Under the pieces are notes generated by a model. It was not told the DNA's origin, made no database searches, and saw only the letters and a list, made by a program, of their open reading frames with translations. A stretch of DNA of 64,000 nucleotides. Source: Crocinitomicaceae bacterium (lineage in GTDB: Bacteria; Bacteroidota; Bacteroidia; Flavobacteriales_D; Crocinitomicaceae). Shown here piece by piece: positions 1 through 8,173 of this stretch. The DNA lies in assembly GCA_029249445.1 (NCBI GenBank), contig JAQWHI010000006.1, positions 111,948-175,947 of the forward strand, read 5' to 3'. The position numbers were made by a program, and so were the translations under genes. Numbering within the stretch: position 1 is the first letter of the stretch; each line of letters opens with the position of its first letter.

Positions 1-1
1 T

Positions 2-958
2 ACAGATGATGTTTTTATTCGAAGATTGAAGCCTGTAAAAAAAGGAGCCGTAAAAATCGGATTTACTGCACTCGAAAAGCTAAACTGGAAAAAGAAAGTA
101 TATATTGCTGCAATTGGCTGTAATTATTCTGATCCCAATCAAATGCGAAGTGATTTGCTAATTGCCAACTCCGAACCAATTTGTCTAAATGATTATCGAG
201 AGGCATACGAAACAAATCCAATAAAAGTTGTTTCTGAACTTACAGCATTAATTCAGAAGTTGATGCAAGAGCAAATTACCCACATCGAAAAGACAGGAAA
301 TTCTGAATTGCATGAAAATATAATGATACTTACGCGCAAGGGAATGAATGCGATTTCATTTGATCCAGCAATCTCTCTCTACGAACGCTGGAAATATTCA
401 CAGAATTTAGCAACTTGGCTCAACAAGCAAGATATTAATACGGATGAAAAACTTCAAACAATTCAAGAGGAGTTAGAAAATTACATCAAACTCCTCAAGC
501 GAATGAAACTAAATGATGCTCTCGTTTATTGGAAAAAAACCAATGGAACCCGTTCCAAAGAGTGGGCCGCATTGTTGCTACTGTTCCCACTAATGATAGT
601 TGGTCTAATTCACTGTTTTATTCCTTACTATTTCGTAAAAAATTTCACTGAAAAAACATTTAAGCGTCGTGTATTTTGGAGCTCTGTAAAAATGATTTTA
701 GCGAAATTTTCAATTGGTATTTTCAACCTCCCCTTCATTTTTGTGTTTTATCATTTTATCTATCCAAGTTGGTGGCTTGCAATTGCTTACTTCACCTCTA
801 TTGGATTGACAGGAACTGTGGCTTATATATGGTTCAATAACTTTAAATCACTAAAAGCAAAAAATGCTGTAAACAAAGTAGATCTGTCAGCATTAATCGC
901 AAAACGAGACCATTTAAATACAAAATTATTGGATATTTTACCTCAAGAATTGGCGTGA
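2..958 (+). CDS. 1-acyl-sn-glycerol-3-phosphate acyltransferase-like protein, C-terminal part
   Basis: The reading frame is open to the first base of the window, so the true start lies upstream. A TTG at 26 is only an internal Leu codon, preceded in frame by TDDVFIRR. What is visible resembles the C-terminal half of PlsC-type acyltransferases of Bacteroidota: the part after the catalytic HX4D block, with a KKGAVKIGF segment, a helical middle and two hydrophobic segments (about residues 186-205 and 232-265 of the visible part). It would act at the inner membrane in phospholipid synthesis. The catalytic motifs are outside the window, so the call rests on overall resemblance. The gene ends 37 bp before the convergent crcB gene. 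Confidence 0.6.
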   Translation, partial: TDDVFIRRLKPVKKGAVKIGFTALEKLNWKKKVYIAAIGCNYSDPNQMRSDLLIANSEPICLNDYREAYETNPIKVVSELTALIQKLMQEQITHIEKTGNSELHENIMILTRKGMNAISFDPAISLYERWKYSQNLATWLNKQDINTDEKLQTIQEELENYIKLLKRMKLNDALVYWKKTNGTRSKEWAALLLLFPLMIVGLIHCFIPYYFVKNFTEKTFKRRVFWSSVKMILAKFSIGIFNLPFIFVFYHFIYPSWWLAIAYFTSIGLTGTVAYIWFNNFKSLKAKNAVNKVDLSALIAKRDHLNTKLLDILPQELA

Positions 959-995
959 CCGCAAGAACTGAAATTATTAGGACTTACACCCACCA

Positions 996-1358
996 CTATC
1001 CACGTATACGAACAAAATAAATTAATCCGACTCCAAGAAGCACGGAAATTAAAATATTTAGGATTGCTACTAGATGGTTTCCCGAATTTAACAATTGAAA
1101 AGTCTCATTTCCAAAAGTACTAAACGTGCTAAATCCGCCACAAAAACCAACAATAAACAATGGGTGGATCCATTCGTATTCAGACGATTTTTCATCGAGA
1201 ATCACTACAAAAAATGCGAGCAAAATACAGGCCATCATATTGGAAAGAAACGTCCCCATTGGAAAGTTCGTGAAAAATAGTTGAACCGAGGCTTTTCCGA
1301 TTAAAAATCGTAAAAGACTACCGAGTCCACCCCCAAGAAAAACGAGTAAATAAATCAT
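996..1358 (-). CDS. crcB: Fluoride efflux channel CrcB/Fluc
   Basis: This 120-residue protein has four hydrophobic segments, as CrcB/Fluc fluoride channels do. Family motifs are visible: GGGLGSLLRF near the N-terminus, the GTFLSN loop, and GFCGGFSTFSTF in the third helix, which lines the fluoride pore in characterised members. Fluc works as an antiparallel dimer in the inner membrane and lets toxic fluoride leave the cell. The start overlaps the stop of the upstream PAP2 gene by 4 bp (ATGA), so the two are probably translationally coupled. No fluoride riboswitch is seen. Expression would come from the hpt-adk-obg side. Confidence 0.93.
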   Translation of the reverse strand: MIYLLVFLGGGLGSLLRFLIGKASVQLFFTNFPMGTFLSNMMACILLAFFVVILDEKSSEYEWIHPLFIVGFCGGFSTFSTFGNETFQLLNSGNHLVAILNILISVLLGVGLIYFVRIRG

Positions 1359-1954
1359 TTTCGCATCACTTCTTTTCTAATAATGGCAATATAAAAAAAA
1401 CGGTAGACAATCACTGCAACAAGAATGCCTAAAGCTGCTCCTCCAAGAATATCGGTAAGATAGTGTACACCGAGATAAATCCGACTGAAGGAAACTAGTA
1501 GAGCTATAGAAATCAAAACAAATGAAATGCGCTGGTATTGTTTCTTTAGTACCAAAGAAACAAAAGTACAAAGTCCGAAAAAATTCGCAGCATGAGATGA
1601 GACAAAGCCAAACATTCCACCTTTGTAATAGTCGTCTGGTCCCAATTGATAAAAATGAAGCTGTTCAGAAAGAACTGCATTGTGTGATGGCCTATAACGC
1701 ATTACATATTCCTTTATCAGTTGTGATGAAATTAAATCGGAAAGTCCTACTACTACCAATGCCGCAAGCACAAAAAACAACGTCATTCTAGTGTTGAATT
1801 TATTCCAATACATCATAATTAATACAATGTACATCGGAAGCCAAATTAATTTTCCAGAAACTGCCCACATAAATTCATCCAAAAAAGGATTGTGCCAGCT
1901 ATTTACAGCAAGGACAATGGAATGATCAATTGCTTCTATATAATCAATCATCAT
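1355..1954 (-). CDS. PAP2-family membrane phosphatase
   Basis: This is an integral membrane protein with about five helices that carries the three PAP2 signature blocks: KEYVMRYRP (KX6RP), SSHA (the PSGH-like block with the catalytic His), and [12 protein letters not shown] (SRX5HX3D). Such enzymes remove phosphate from lipid substrates such as undecaprenyl pyrophosphate or phosphatidic acid. The exact substrate cannot be read from the sequence. I chose the ATG-ATG pair at 1954/1951, which overlaps the end of obg by 8-11 bp. An alternative ATG at 1978 would overlap by 35 bp. The 3' end overlaps crcB by 4 bp. Confidence 0.85.
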   Translation of the reverse strand: MMIDYIEAIDHSIVLAVNSWHNPFLDEFMWAVSGKLIWLPMYIVLIMMYWNKFNTRMTLFFVLAALVVVGLSDLISSQLIKEYVMRYRPSHNAVLSEQLHFYQLGPDDYYKGGMFGFVSSHAANFFGLCTFVSLVLKKQYQRISFVLISIALLVSFSRIYLGVHYLTDILGGAALGILVAVIVYRFFYIAIIRKEVMRK

Positions 1955-2939
1955 TAAGCGTTTTCCAAATAAGGTCATTCAATTCAACCAGCCCAATCTG
2001 GGCAACAGAGGAGATGAACAAATGAGGAACATTTGGTGGTAGCGTTGGTATAATTTCTTCCTTTAATTCCTCATCTAACATGTCACTCTTCGTAACTGCC
2101 AAGATAATATCCTTATGAATCAGTTCTGGATTATATTGATTGAGCTCGTTAAAAAGCACCTTATATTCATTTGCAATATCATCACTGTCTGCTGGTACCA
2201 TAAACAAGAGCAATGAATTTCTTTCGATATGACGTAAAAAACGCAAGCCCAATCCCTTTCCCTTGTGCGCATTTTCAATGATCCCAGGTATATCTGCCAT
2301 CACATAGGAACGCAAATCACGGTATTTTACAATCCCCAAGTTTGGTTTTAGCGTTGTGAATGGATAGTCTGCAATTTCCGGCTTCGCGGCAGAAACGACT
2401 GAAAGTAAGGTGCTTTTTCCAGCATTTGGAAATCCAACCAGTCCCACATCGGCTAGTAATTTGAGTTCTAAAATTTTCCAACTTTCAATTCCATCTTCTC
2501 CAGATTGAGCGAATCTAGGCGTTTGATTCGTCGATGATTTAAAGTTGTTGTTACCAAGACCACCTCGACCTCCTCTCTGAATGATCTTCTCCTCTCCATC
2601 TTCTGTAATTTCAAAAAGAATTTCATTGGTTTCAGCATCCCGAGCAATCGTGCCTAAAGGCACTTCAATGTATTCGTCCCTCCCTTGAGCTCCCGTTTTC
2701 AAATTCCCAGAACCATGCACTCCATGTCCGGCTTTGATGTGTTTGGAAAATTTCAAATGAAGCAGGGTCCAAAGCTGCTTATTACCACGAACGATTACAT
2801 GCCCTCCACGACCTCCATCTCCTCCATCAGGACCGCCTTTCGGGATGTACTTTTCTCTGCGAAAATGACTTGAACCTCCTCCTCCGTTACCAGAAGTGGT
2901 GTGAATCTTAACATAATCGACAAAATTTCCCGAAGCCAT
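1944..2939 (-). CDS. obg: GTPase ObgE/CgtA
   Basis: This is a 331-residue Obg GTPase. The N-terminal glycine-rich Obg fold ([12 protein letters not shown], residues about 35-46) is followed by a G domain with the P-loop GFPNAGKS (about 174), DIPG (G3) and TKSD (G4). Obg binds the 50S subunit and links ribosome assembly to GTP/ppGpp levels. It has the short C-terminus usual in Bacteroidota. A perfect TAnnTTTG element (TAAATTTG) lies 7 nt before the ATG, so this gene probably has its own promoter and a very short or absent leader. It overlaps the downstream PAP2 gene. Confidence 0.96.
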   Translation of the reverse strand: MASGNFVDYVKIHTTSGNGGGGSSHFRREKYIPKGGPDGGDGGRGGHVIVRGNKQLWTLLHLKFSKHIKAGHGVHGSGNLKTGAQGRDEYIEVPLGTIARDAETNEILFEITEDGEEKIIQRGGRGGLGNNNFKSSTNQTPRFAQSGEDGIESWKILELKLLADVGLVGFPNAGKSTLLSVVSAAKPEIADYPFTTLKPNLGIVKYRDLRSYVMADIPGIIENAHKGKGLGLRFLRHIERNSLLLFMVPADSDDIANEYKVLFNELNQYNPELIHKDIILAVTKSDMLDEELKEEIIPTLPPNVPHLFISSVAQIGLVELNDLIWKTLNDD

Positions 2940-2946
2940 TGCACTA

Positions 2947-2954
2947 CAAATTTA
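2947..2954 (-). promoter_or_regulatory. -7 element of obg promoter
   Basis: TAAATTTG on the minus strand matches the Bacteroidota -7 consensus TAnnTTTG exactly and ends 7 nt before the obg ATG. No TTG is seen at the -33 position. Transcription would start within a few bases of the start codon. Confidence 0.5.
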
Positions 2955-2984
2955 ATTGTGTTAAGTTCTCTTTAACCGCTAAAA

Positions 2985-3557
2985 TTACAAGGATGCGATG
3001 GCATCAAAAAGACGGTTGGTAATGTCTTGAATCGTTCCGAGTCCATCAATTTTTATCCATTTGTTTTGTGCTGAATAATAGTCAATGACTGGAGCTGTTT
3101 CATTTTTATATACATCGATTCTATTTTGTATCACTGCAGGATTCGCATCGTCAGGACGTCCACTAGTTTTCGCTCGGTTTGCCAACCTTTCTCTGAGTTC
3201 ATCTTCTTGGACATCCAAAGATATCATTGAAGTGATTGATGTATTGATTTCTGACAGCAATTCGTCCAATGCAGCTGCTTGGGCATTTGTTCTTGGGAAA
3301 CCGTCAAAAATAAATCCTTTCGGATCACGATGGTTTAAGACTTCAGCTTTCAACATATTTATCGTTACCTCATCAGGAACAAGCTGCCCGTTATCCATAA
3401 AGCTCTTCGCAAGAATACCAAGATCAGTTTCACCTTTAATATTTGCTCTAAAAATATCTCCAGTTGATAAATGAACCAACCCATATTTATCAATTAATCG
3501 CTCTGATTGTGTTCCTTTTCCTGCACCTGGAGGTCCAAATAATACAATATTCAACAT
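2985..3557 (-). CDS. adk: Adenylate kinase
   Basis: This is a 190-residue adenylate kinase (ATP + AMP = 2 ADP), cytoplasmic and central to nucleotide energy balance. It shows the P-loop GPPGAGKGTQ at residues 7-16, the AMP-binding block STGDIFR, FDGFPRT (lid hinge) and RLANRAKTSGRPDD. It is a short-lid form without zinc cysteines. I start at the ATG at 3557 (MLNIVLFG). The upstream in-frame start at 3596 would add 13 residues and run into hpt. It lies 4 bp downstream of hpt and presumably shares its transcript. Confidence 0.95.
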   Translation of the reverse strand: MLNIVLFGPPGAGKGTQSERLIDKYGLVHLSTGDIFRANIKGETDLGILAKSFMDNGQLVPDEVTINMLKAEVLNHRDPKGFIFDGFPRTNAQAAALDELLSEINTSITSMISLDVQEDELRERLANRAKTSGRPDDANPAVIQNRIDVYKNETAPVIDYYSAQNKWIKIDGLGTIQDITNRLFDAIASL

Positions 3558-3561
3558 GCTT

Positions 3562-4101
3562 TTAATTTTTATTTTCTCTAATTTGATACAATGCATCTAA
3601 ATTCCTTCCTTTCTCATTGTAGTCCAATCCATATCCAACAACAAACGCGTTTGGAATATCAAATCCAACATAAGTAGGCTTTGAAGTTCCTTTGAATGCA
3701 GCTGGTTTGTATAAAAGTGTACAGATTTCAACTGAATTCGGCTTTTTCACATTCAGTAATGAGATAATTTTCTCAATGGTATGTCCTGTATCAACAATAT
3801 CTTCTATGATAATCACATCTTTCCCCTCAACATCAGTATTCAAGCCAAGTAATTCATCTACAACCCCAGTAGTCTGGGTTCCTTGATAAGAGCTCATTTT
3901 TACAAATGAAATTTCACAAGAAAGGTGAATATTTTTCAACAAATCAGAAGCAAACATAAATGCCCCATTTAAAACCGCAATAAAAATGACCTCTTTTCCA
4001 TGGTAGTCTTTATTTATCCTATCAGCAACAGAGCTTACTTTTTGGGCTATTTCATCTTTATCGATGAAAATTTCGAATGACTTGTCTAATACTTCAATCA
4101 C
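3562..4101 (-). CDS. hpt: Hypoxanthine phosphoribosyltransferase
   Basis: This enzyme salvages hypoxanthine/guanine to IMP/GMP with PRPP. The PRPP-binding loop VIIIEDIVDTGHT and the family blocks AVLNGAFMFASDL and VGYGLDYNEKGRNL are present. The open frame reaches 4164, but a start there would be TTG. The GTG at 4101 (then IEVLDKSFEIF) gives 179 residues, the usual family length, and leaves room for a divergent promoter region in which both genes have a perfect -7 element. That is why I use 4101. It heads the leftward hpt-adk cluster. Confidence 0.92.
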   Translation of the reverse strand: MIEVLDKSFEIFIDKDEIAQKVSSVADRINKDYHGKEVIFIAVLNGAFMFASDLLKNIHLSCEISFVKMSSYQGTQTTGVVDELLGLNTDVEGKDVIIIEDIVDTGHTIEKIISLLNVKKPNSVEICTLLYKPAAFKGTSKPTYVGFDIPNAFVVGYGLDYNEKGRNLDALYQIRENKN

Positions 4102-4121
4102 AAAAATGTCATTTAGAATAG

Positions 4122-4129
4122 CAAAGCTA
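4122..4129 (-). promoter_or_regulatory. -7 element of hpt promoter
   Basis: TAGCTTTG on the minus strand is a perfect TAnnTTTG element, placed 20 nt before the chosen GTG start of hpt. If hpt started at 4164 this element would fall inside the gene, so it supports the shorter reading. Confidence 0.5.
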
Positions 4130-4151
4130 CGATTTTCTTCTGAATAGACAT

Positions 4152-4159
4152 TATCTTTG
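4152..4159 (+). promoter_or_regulatory. -7 element of purK promoter, leaderless arrangement
   Basis: TATCTTTG matches TAnnTTTG exactly and is only 4 nt from the purK ATG at 4164. Transcription would then start at or next to the start codon. Confidence 0.5.
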
Positions 4160-4163
4160 TACA

Positions 4164-5306
4164 ATGGAAAAGGACCTTATAGGATCGTCTCATCGTCTTG
4201 GAATTTTGGGAGGTGGACAGTTAGGACGAATGTTTATTCAAGAAGCAATCAGTTACAACATCCATGTACATATTATGGAAAATGATACCAATGCTCCGAG
4301 CTCCTCAATTGCGACATCCATGACCCTTGGAGACATCACAAATTATGATGATGTGCTTGACTTCGGGAAAGACAAAGATGTGATTACGGTTGAAATAGAG
4401 AATGTTAACATCGATGCACTGTATGAACTAGAACAAAGAGGAGTTAAAGTTTTTCCCCAACCAAGGGTGTTGGAGATCATCAAAGACAAAGGTCTTCAAA
4501 AAGAATTCTACCAAAAACACAACATCCTCACCTCGAAATTCGAATGTATCGATGAAAATACACCAAAAAGTGACTTAATTCAAAAAATACCCTTCGTTCA
4601 CAAACTGCGGACAGGAGGATATGATGGGAAAGGTGTTAAAATCATAAACTCGGAAAGCGATTTGGCCACGTCATTTACGCAGGCCTCAATATGTGAAGAA
4701 CTCGTTCCATTTGAAAAGGAACTCTCCGTGATTGTTGCACGAAATGAAAACGGAGAAATAGCCGTATACCCCACCGTCGAATGTGAATTTAACGATGCGA
4801 ATTTGGTTGCTTACTTGTTCTCGCCCGCTTCTATTTCTGATGAAATAGAACAAAAAGCCTACAAAGTTGCAATTGATGTCATTAACAAACTTGAACTCGT
4901 CGGAATATTAGCTGTTGAGTTGTTTTTAACTTCAGAAGGGGAGATTTTAGTGAATGAAGTTGCTCCACGACCTCACAACAGCGGTCACCACACGATCGAA
5001 TGTAACATTACCTCGCAATTTGAGCAGCACATGCGCGCAGTTCTAAATATGCCGCTTGGGTCCACGGAAATGACACGTTATGGTGTAATGCTAAACCTTA
5101 TTGGAAGTTCAGACAGTTCGGGACAAGCGAAATATGAAGGGCTTTCAGAAATTATTTCTCAACCTGGAGTCCATGTCCATCTTTATGGCAAAGAAATGAC
5201 CAAACCAAACCGTAAAATGGGACACATAACGATTGCTTCATCCACAATGGAAAGCGCAAAACAACTTGCGGATGAGATTAAAAATAAAGTCCGAGTGACG
5301 ACGTAA
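4164..5306 (+). CDS. purK: 5-(carboxyamino)imidazole ribonucleotide synthase
   Basis: This 380-residue ATP-grasp enzyme carboxylates AIR to N5-CAIR with ATP and bicarbonate. N5-CAIR is then rearranged by PurE, whose gene is in this window at 40229 but not adjacent. Visible blocks: LGILGGGQLGRM at the N-terminus, KLRTGGYDGKGVK (ATP-grasp lysine and glycine loop), EVAPRPHNSGHHT (metal and substrate ligands) and a C-terminal GKEMTKPNRKMGH block. It is transcribed away from hpt, so de novo synthesis and salvage of purines share a 62-bp divergent control region. Confidence 0.96.
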   Translation: MEKDLIGSSHRLGILGGGQLGRMFIQEAISYNIHVHIMENDTNAPSSSIATSMTLGDITNYDDVLDFGKDKDVITVEIENVNIDALYELEQRGVKVFPQPRVLEIIKDKGLQKEFYQKHNILTSKFECIDENTPKSDLIQKIPFVHKLRTGGYDGKGVKIINSESDLATSFTQASICEELVPFEKELSVIVARNENGEIAVYPTVECEFNDANLVAYLFSPASISDEIEQKAYKVAIDVINKLELVGILAVELFLTSEGEILVNEVAPRPHNSGHHTIECNITSQFEQHMRAVLNMPLGSTEMTRYGVMLNLIGSSDSSGQAKYEGLSEIISQPGVHVHLYGKEMTKPNRKMGHITIASSTMESAKQLADEIKNKVRVTT

Positions 5307-5328
5307 CGAGCCACTTCTAGCAAAAAAA

Positions 5329-5350
5329 AAGGCCCGAAGGCCTTAAAGAT
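5329..5350 (-). terminator. Intrinsic terminator (UUCG tetraloop) of the leftward membrane-protein gene
   Basis: Read on the minus strand, AAGGCC-TTCG-GGCCTT is followed directly by a run of T (5322-5330). This is a compact rho-independent terminator for the gene at 5371-5682. On the plus strand there is no T-run, so it serves purK poorly. Confidence 0.75.
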
Positions 5351-5370
5351 TTAATCTGTTTGGTTAGAAA

Positions 5371-5682
5371 TTATACCATCAAAAAAATCCACCAAACGAT
5401 ATTTATTATAGAGAGATATGCCCAGTATTTTGTCATTCGCGTTTTCAGTCTTTCAACTCTCAAACATGCAAAGGCAAATGCAGCATTTAAAATGATCAAT
5501 ACGATTGGAAGTGACCCAACATTTTCAATAGCACGAACGGCTTTTGAAATGTCCATTTCCATGACAGCATCAAAGTAATCTTTCATAATGATCGCTGGAG
5601 GACCAAAAGTGATTACAACTAATACAATAAACATAACAAGATTCACCATAAAGGCTGAACCAGTAGACTTAGAATTACTCAT
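5371..5682 (-). CDS. Small hypothetical membrane protein
   Basis: This 103-residue protein has three hydrophobic segments (about 12-33, 54-72 and 86-102) and a short charged loop between the first two. I do not recognise a family. It has a good terminator downstream and an inverted repeat (5693-5712) just upstream of its ATG, which suggest an independent unit. It converges on purK. Confidence 0.55.
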   Translation of the reverse strand: MSNSKSTGSAFMVNLVMFIVLVVITFGPPAIIMKDYFDAVMEMDISKAVRAIENVGSLPIVLIILNAAFAFACLRVERLKTRMTKYWAYLSIINIVWWIFLMV

Positions 5683-5692
5683 AGCGTTAATT

Positions 5693-5712
5693 TTAGATTT
5701 GTGTGAATCTAA
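5693..5712. promoter_or_regulatory. Inverted repeat upstream of small membrane-protein gene
   Basis: TTAGATT and AATCTAA form a perfect 7-bp inverted repeat with a 6-bp spacer. It begins 11 bp before the ATG at 5682. It lacks a T-run in either direction, so it looks more like an operator than a terminator. No regulator is known. Confidence 0.3.
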
Positions 5713-5809
5713 CGAAAATCTTACGGTTGAAAGCTATATTAGAATATATTATTGTCGGCTCAGACAAAATACGTTAGGAATTAGGCTCCATTTCAGAATA
5801 AAACCAAGC

Positions 5810-6173
5810 CTATTTCACATAATCTTGTTTGTGTACGAGCATGTATTTGTCATTTTCAATTCGAAGGTATCCCTGCTCGTAACAGAAAAAATAAGATGCC
5901 CCTGACTTTGTGGTGTATACATTTGTATAATAATGAAAATTAAAACCCCTCTTCGGCCAGAGTAATGCCATCAACAGTTTTTTTTCCATTAGGATTTAAT
6001 TCATTTAAAATACGCCTATTTTTTCTCAAAATTCCATTTATACGACGCATGTATTTTGTTGTGTCTTCATTCAAACGGTTGTTAAATGTATTGCGACAAT
6101 AATCACAACAATACCGTTGATCTCTCCTTCCAGTAAGTATTGAATTACATTCACGACATTTTCGTTCTTCCAT
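5810..6173 (-). pseudogene. Zinc-ribbon protein gene interrupted by a one-base frameshift
   Basis: The first frame (6173 down to a TAA at 5940) encodes 77 residues with two CxxC pairs (CRECN and CCDYC) typical of a small treble-clef/zinc-ribbon family of Bacteroidota. It stops after LAEEGF. If one G is removed from the GGGG run near 5946-5949, the next frame reads GFNFHYYTNVYTTKSG, then SYFFCYEQGYL, and ends at a TAG at 5810-5812. As I recall it, that is the normal tail of this family, giving about 120 residues. So the gene is either a recent pseudogene or an indel error at the G4T4 tract. Function of the family is unknown. Confidence 0.75.
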
Positions 6174-6271
6174 CCCTTTGTTTATCTACAATATACAAAA
6201 TAATGTTAACAATAATTAACTCCGTGTGAGACAGAAGAGAATTATCTTTAGGTGATAATATAAGCCTTGGA

Positions 6272-7300
6272 ATGGACAATACAGAACAGTTAAAGCCAAC
6301 TGCAAACCCTGCAGAAGCACTTCGAATATTAAGTGACAAGATTACTCAAGAAACAGCGATCATTGGAATGCTCCGAGAGGAGTTTAGAAAAGTAATTGTT
6401 GGACAGCATTATATGATGGACCGACTCCTGATTGCCCTACTTGCAGATGGTCATATCCTGCTGGAAGGAGTTCCGGGACTCGCAAAAACCCTGGCTATTA
6501 AAACTCTTTCCGATGCAATCAATTTAGAATTTAACCGTATTCAATTTACACCAGATTTACTTCCGGCTGATGTTACAGGAACACTAATTTACAGTCAGAA
6601 GAAAGAGTCTTTTAGTGTGAAAAAAGGTCCTATTTTTTCAAACTTTGTGCTTGCAGATGAAATCAATCGGGCACCAGCAAAAGTGCAAAGCGCTTTGCTC
6701 GAGGCAATGCAAGAAAGACAAATAACCATCGGAGAAGAAACACATGCTTTACCAAAACCATTTTTGGTTTTAGCCACTCAAAATCCGATTGATCAAGAAG
6801 GAACTTATCCGCTTCCAGAAGCCCAAGTTGATCGATTTATGCTTAAAGTTTTTCTCGGTTACCCAACAAAAGAAGAAGAACGCCAAATTATTCGAAGTAA
6901 TGTAAGACAAGAAGGACTTGCATCGGCTAAACACGTCATCTCGGCCTCAGATATTGAACGCTGTCGTGACCTCGTAAAGCAAATTTACCTCGATGAAAAA
7001 ATCGAGCAATACATCGTAGATATTATTTTCGCCACCCGCCGCCCTGATCACTGCGGCTTGACAGAATTAAGTCCAATGATATCTCTAGGGTGCTCCCCTC
7101 GTGCAAGTATCAATTTGGCTATTGCCGCGAAGGCATATGCTTTCCTGCAAGGAAGAGCATTCGTAATTCCAGAGGATGTACGGGCCATTGCTCCTGACGT
7201 GATGAGACACCGTCTCGGATTGACATACGAAGCAGAAGCAGAAAATATTTCCTCAGGAGATATTGTGCATCAAATAATTAACAACGTCGAAGTACCTTAA
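6272..7300 (+). CDS. MoxR-family AAA+ ATPase
   Basis: This is a 342-residue MoxR ATPase. It has Walker A GVPGLAKT (about residues 72-79), Walker B LADEINRAP, sensor 1 ATQNP and the C-terminal lid. MoxR proteins act as chaperones that, in characterised systems, assist assembly or activation of partner vWA-domain proteins. Here it heads an eight-gene operon of DUF58 and vWA (Bat) genes, the classic context. A near-consensus TATCTTTA element lies about 6245-6252. The gap to the DUF58 gene is 9 bp. Confidence 0.93.
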   Translation: MDNTEQLKPTANPAEALRILSDKITQETAIIGMLREEFRKVIVGQHYMMDRLLIALLADGHILLEGVPGLAKTLAIKTLSDAINLEFNRIQFTPDLLPADVTGTLIYSQKKESFSVKKGPIFSNFVLADEINRAPAKVQSALLEAMQERQITIGEETHALPKPFLVLATQNPIDQEGTYPLPEAQVDRFMLKVFLGYPTKEEERQIIRSNVRQEGLASAKHVISASDIERCRDLVKQIYLDEKIEQYIVDIIFATRRPDHCGLTELSPMISLGCSPRASINLAIAAKAYAFLQGRAFVIPEDVRAIAPDVMRHRLGLTYEAEAENISSGDIVHQIINNVEVP

Positions 7301-7309
7301 TCCTTTTTA

Positions 7310-8173
7310 ATGGATACCAAAGAACTTCTCAAACGCATCCGTCGCCTAGAAATAAAAGCAAAAGGGCTCACCAAACACATCTTTTCTGGTGAATACCACT
7401 CTGCTTTTAAAGGAACAGGAATGGCCTTTAGCGAAGTACGTGACTATCATTTAGGTGATGACGTACGCACTATTGATTGGAATGTCACAGCGCGATTCAA
7501 TGCACCGCATGTTAAAGTTTTTGATGAAGAGCGTGAACTTAACCTAATGCTTATTATCGATGTTTCTGGCTCGAGTGACTTTGGTTCATCGAAAAAAACA
7601 AAAAAAGATTTGGCTTTGGAACTGGCCGCTGTTTTATCATTCTCGGCATTAAGTAACAACGATAAAGTTGGTGCTATTTTTATCTCTAATCAAGTTGAAA
7701 AATATATCGCTCCAGAAAAAGGAAAGAAACACGCACTCTATATCCTTCGAGAATTCATCAAATTAAAGCCAATGAGCAAAGGAACAGACATAAAACAGGG
7801 ACTGAAGTTTTTCAGAAACACACAGAAAAAAAGAAGCATCGCGTTTCTAATCAGCGATTTTATTGATGAGGACTTTTTGGAAGAACTGAAAATGTCAAGA
7901 AAAAAGCACGACATGATCGCCATTCGTCTCATTGATGAAGCCGAGAGAGAAATTCTTGATATGGGGTTAGTTCAGCTTTATAATTCAGAAACTGGAATCA
8001 CCACTTGGGTAAACTCAAAAAGTGCTCATTTCAGATCTGCACAAAAAGAAAAATTCACCCACCAAGAAGAAAAACTTTTCTATGATTTTCAGAAGTCCGG
8101 TATTGACTATACATCAATATCCACAAGTGAAGATTTCATAAAACCATTAATAAAATTGTTTCAAAACAGATGA
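7310..8173 (+). CDS. DUF58 domain protein
   Basis: This 287-residue cytoplasmic protein has the DUF58 signature GTGMAFSEVRDYHLGDD followed by RTIDWNVTARFN (about residues 32-65), then a vWA-like fold beginning LIIDVSGS with a DxSGS metal-site motif. DUF58 proteins regularly pair with MoxR ATPases and are presumed clients. It overlaps the next gene by 4 bp (ATGA), which indicates coupled translation. Confidence 0.93.
   Translation: MDTKELLKRIRRLEIKAKGLTKHIFSGEYHSAFKGTGMAFSEVRDYHLGDDVRTIDWNVTARFNAPHVKVFDEERELNLMLIIDVSGSSDFGSSKKTKKDLALELAAVLSFSALSNNDKVGAIFISNQVEKYIAPEKGKKHALYILREFIKLKPMSKGTDIKQGLKFFRNTQKKRSIAFLISDFIDEDFLEELKMSRKKHDMIAIRLIDEAEREILDMGLVQLYNSETGITTWVNSKSAHFRSAQKEKFTHQEEKLFYDFQKSGIDYTSISTSEDFIKPLIKLFQNR

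Noticed and set aside
1095-1280. 61-codon frame antisense to crcB
   Set aside because: It is the complement of a well-supported CrcB gene.
3085-3474. 129-codon plus-strand frame over adk
   Set aside because: It is antisense to a certain housekeeping gene and has no recognisable features.
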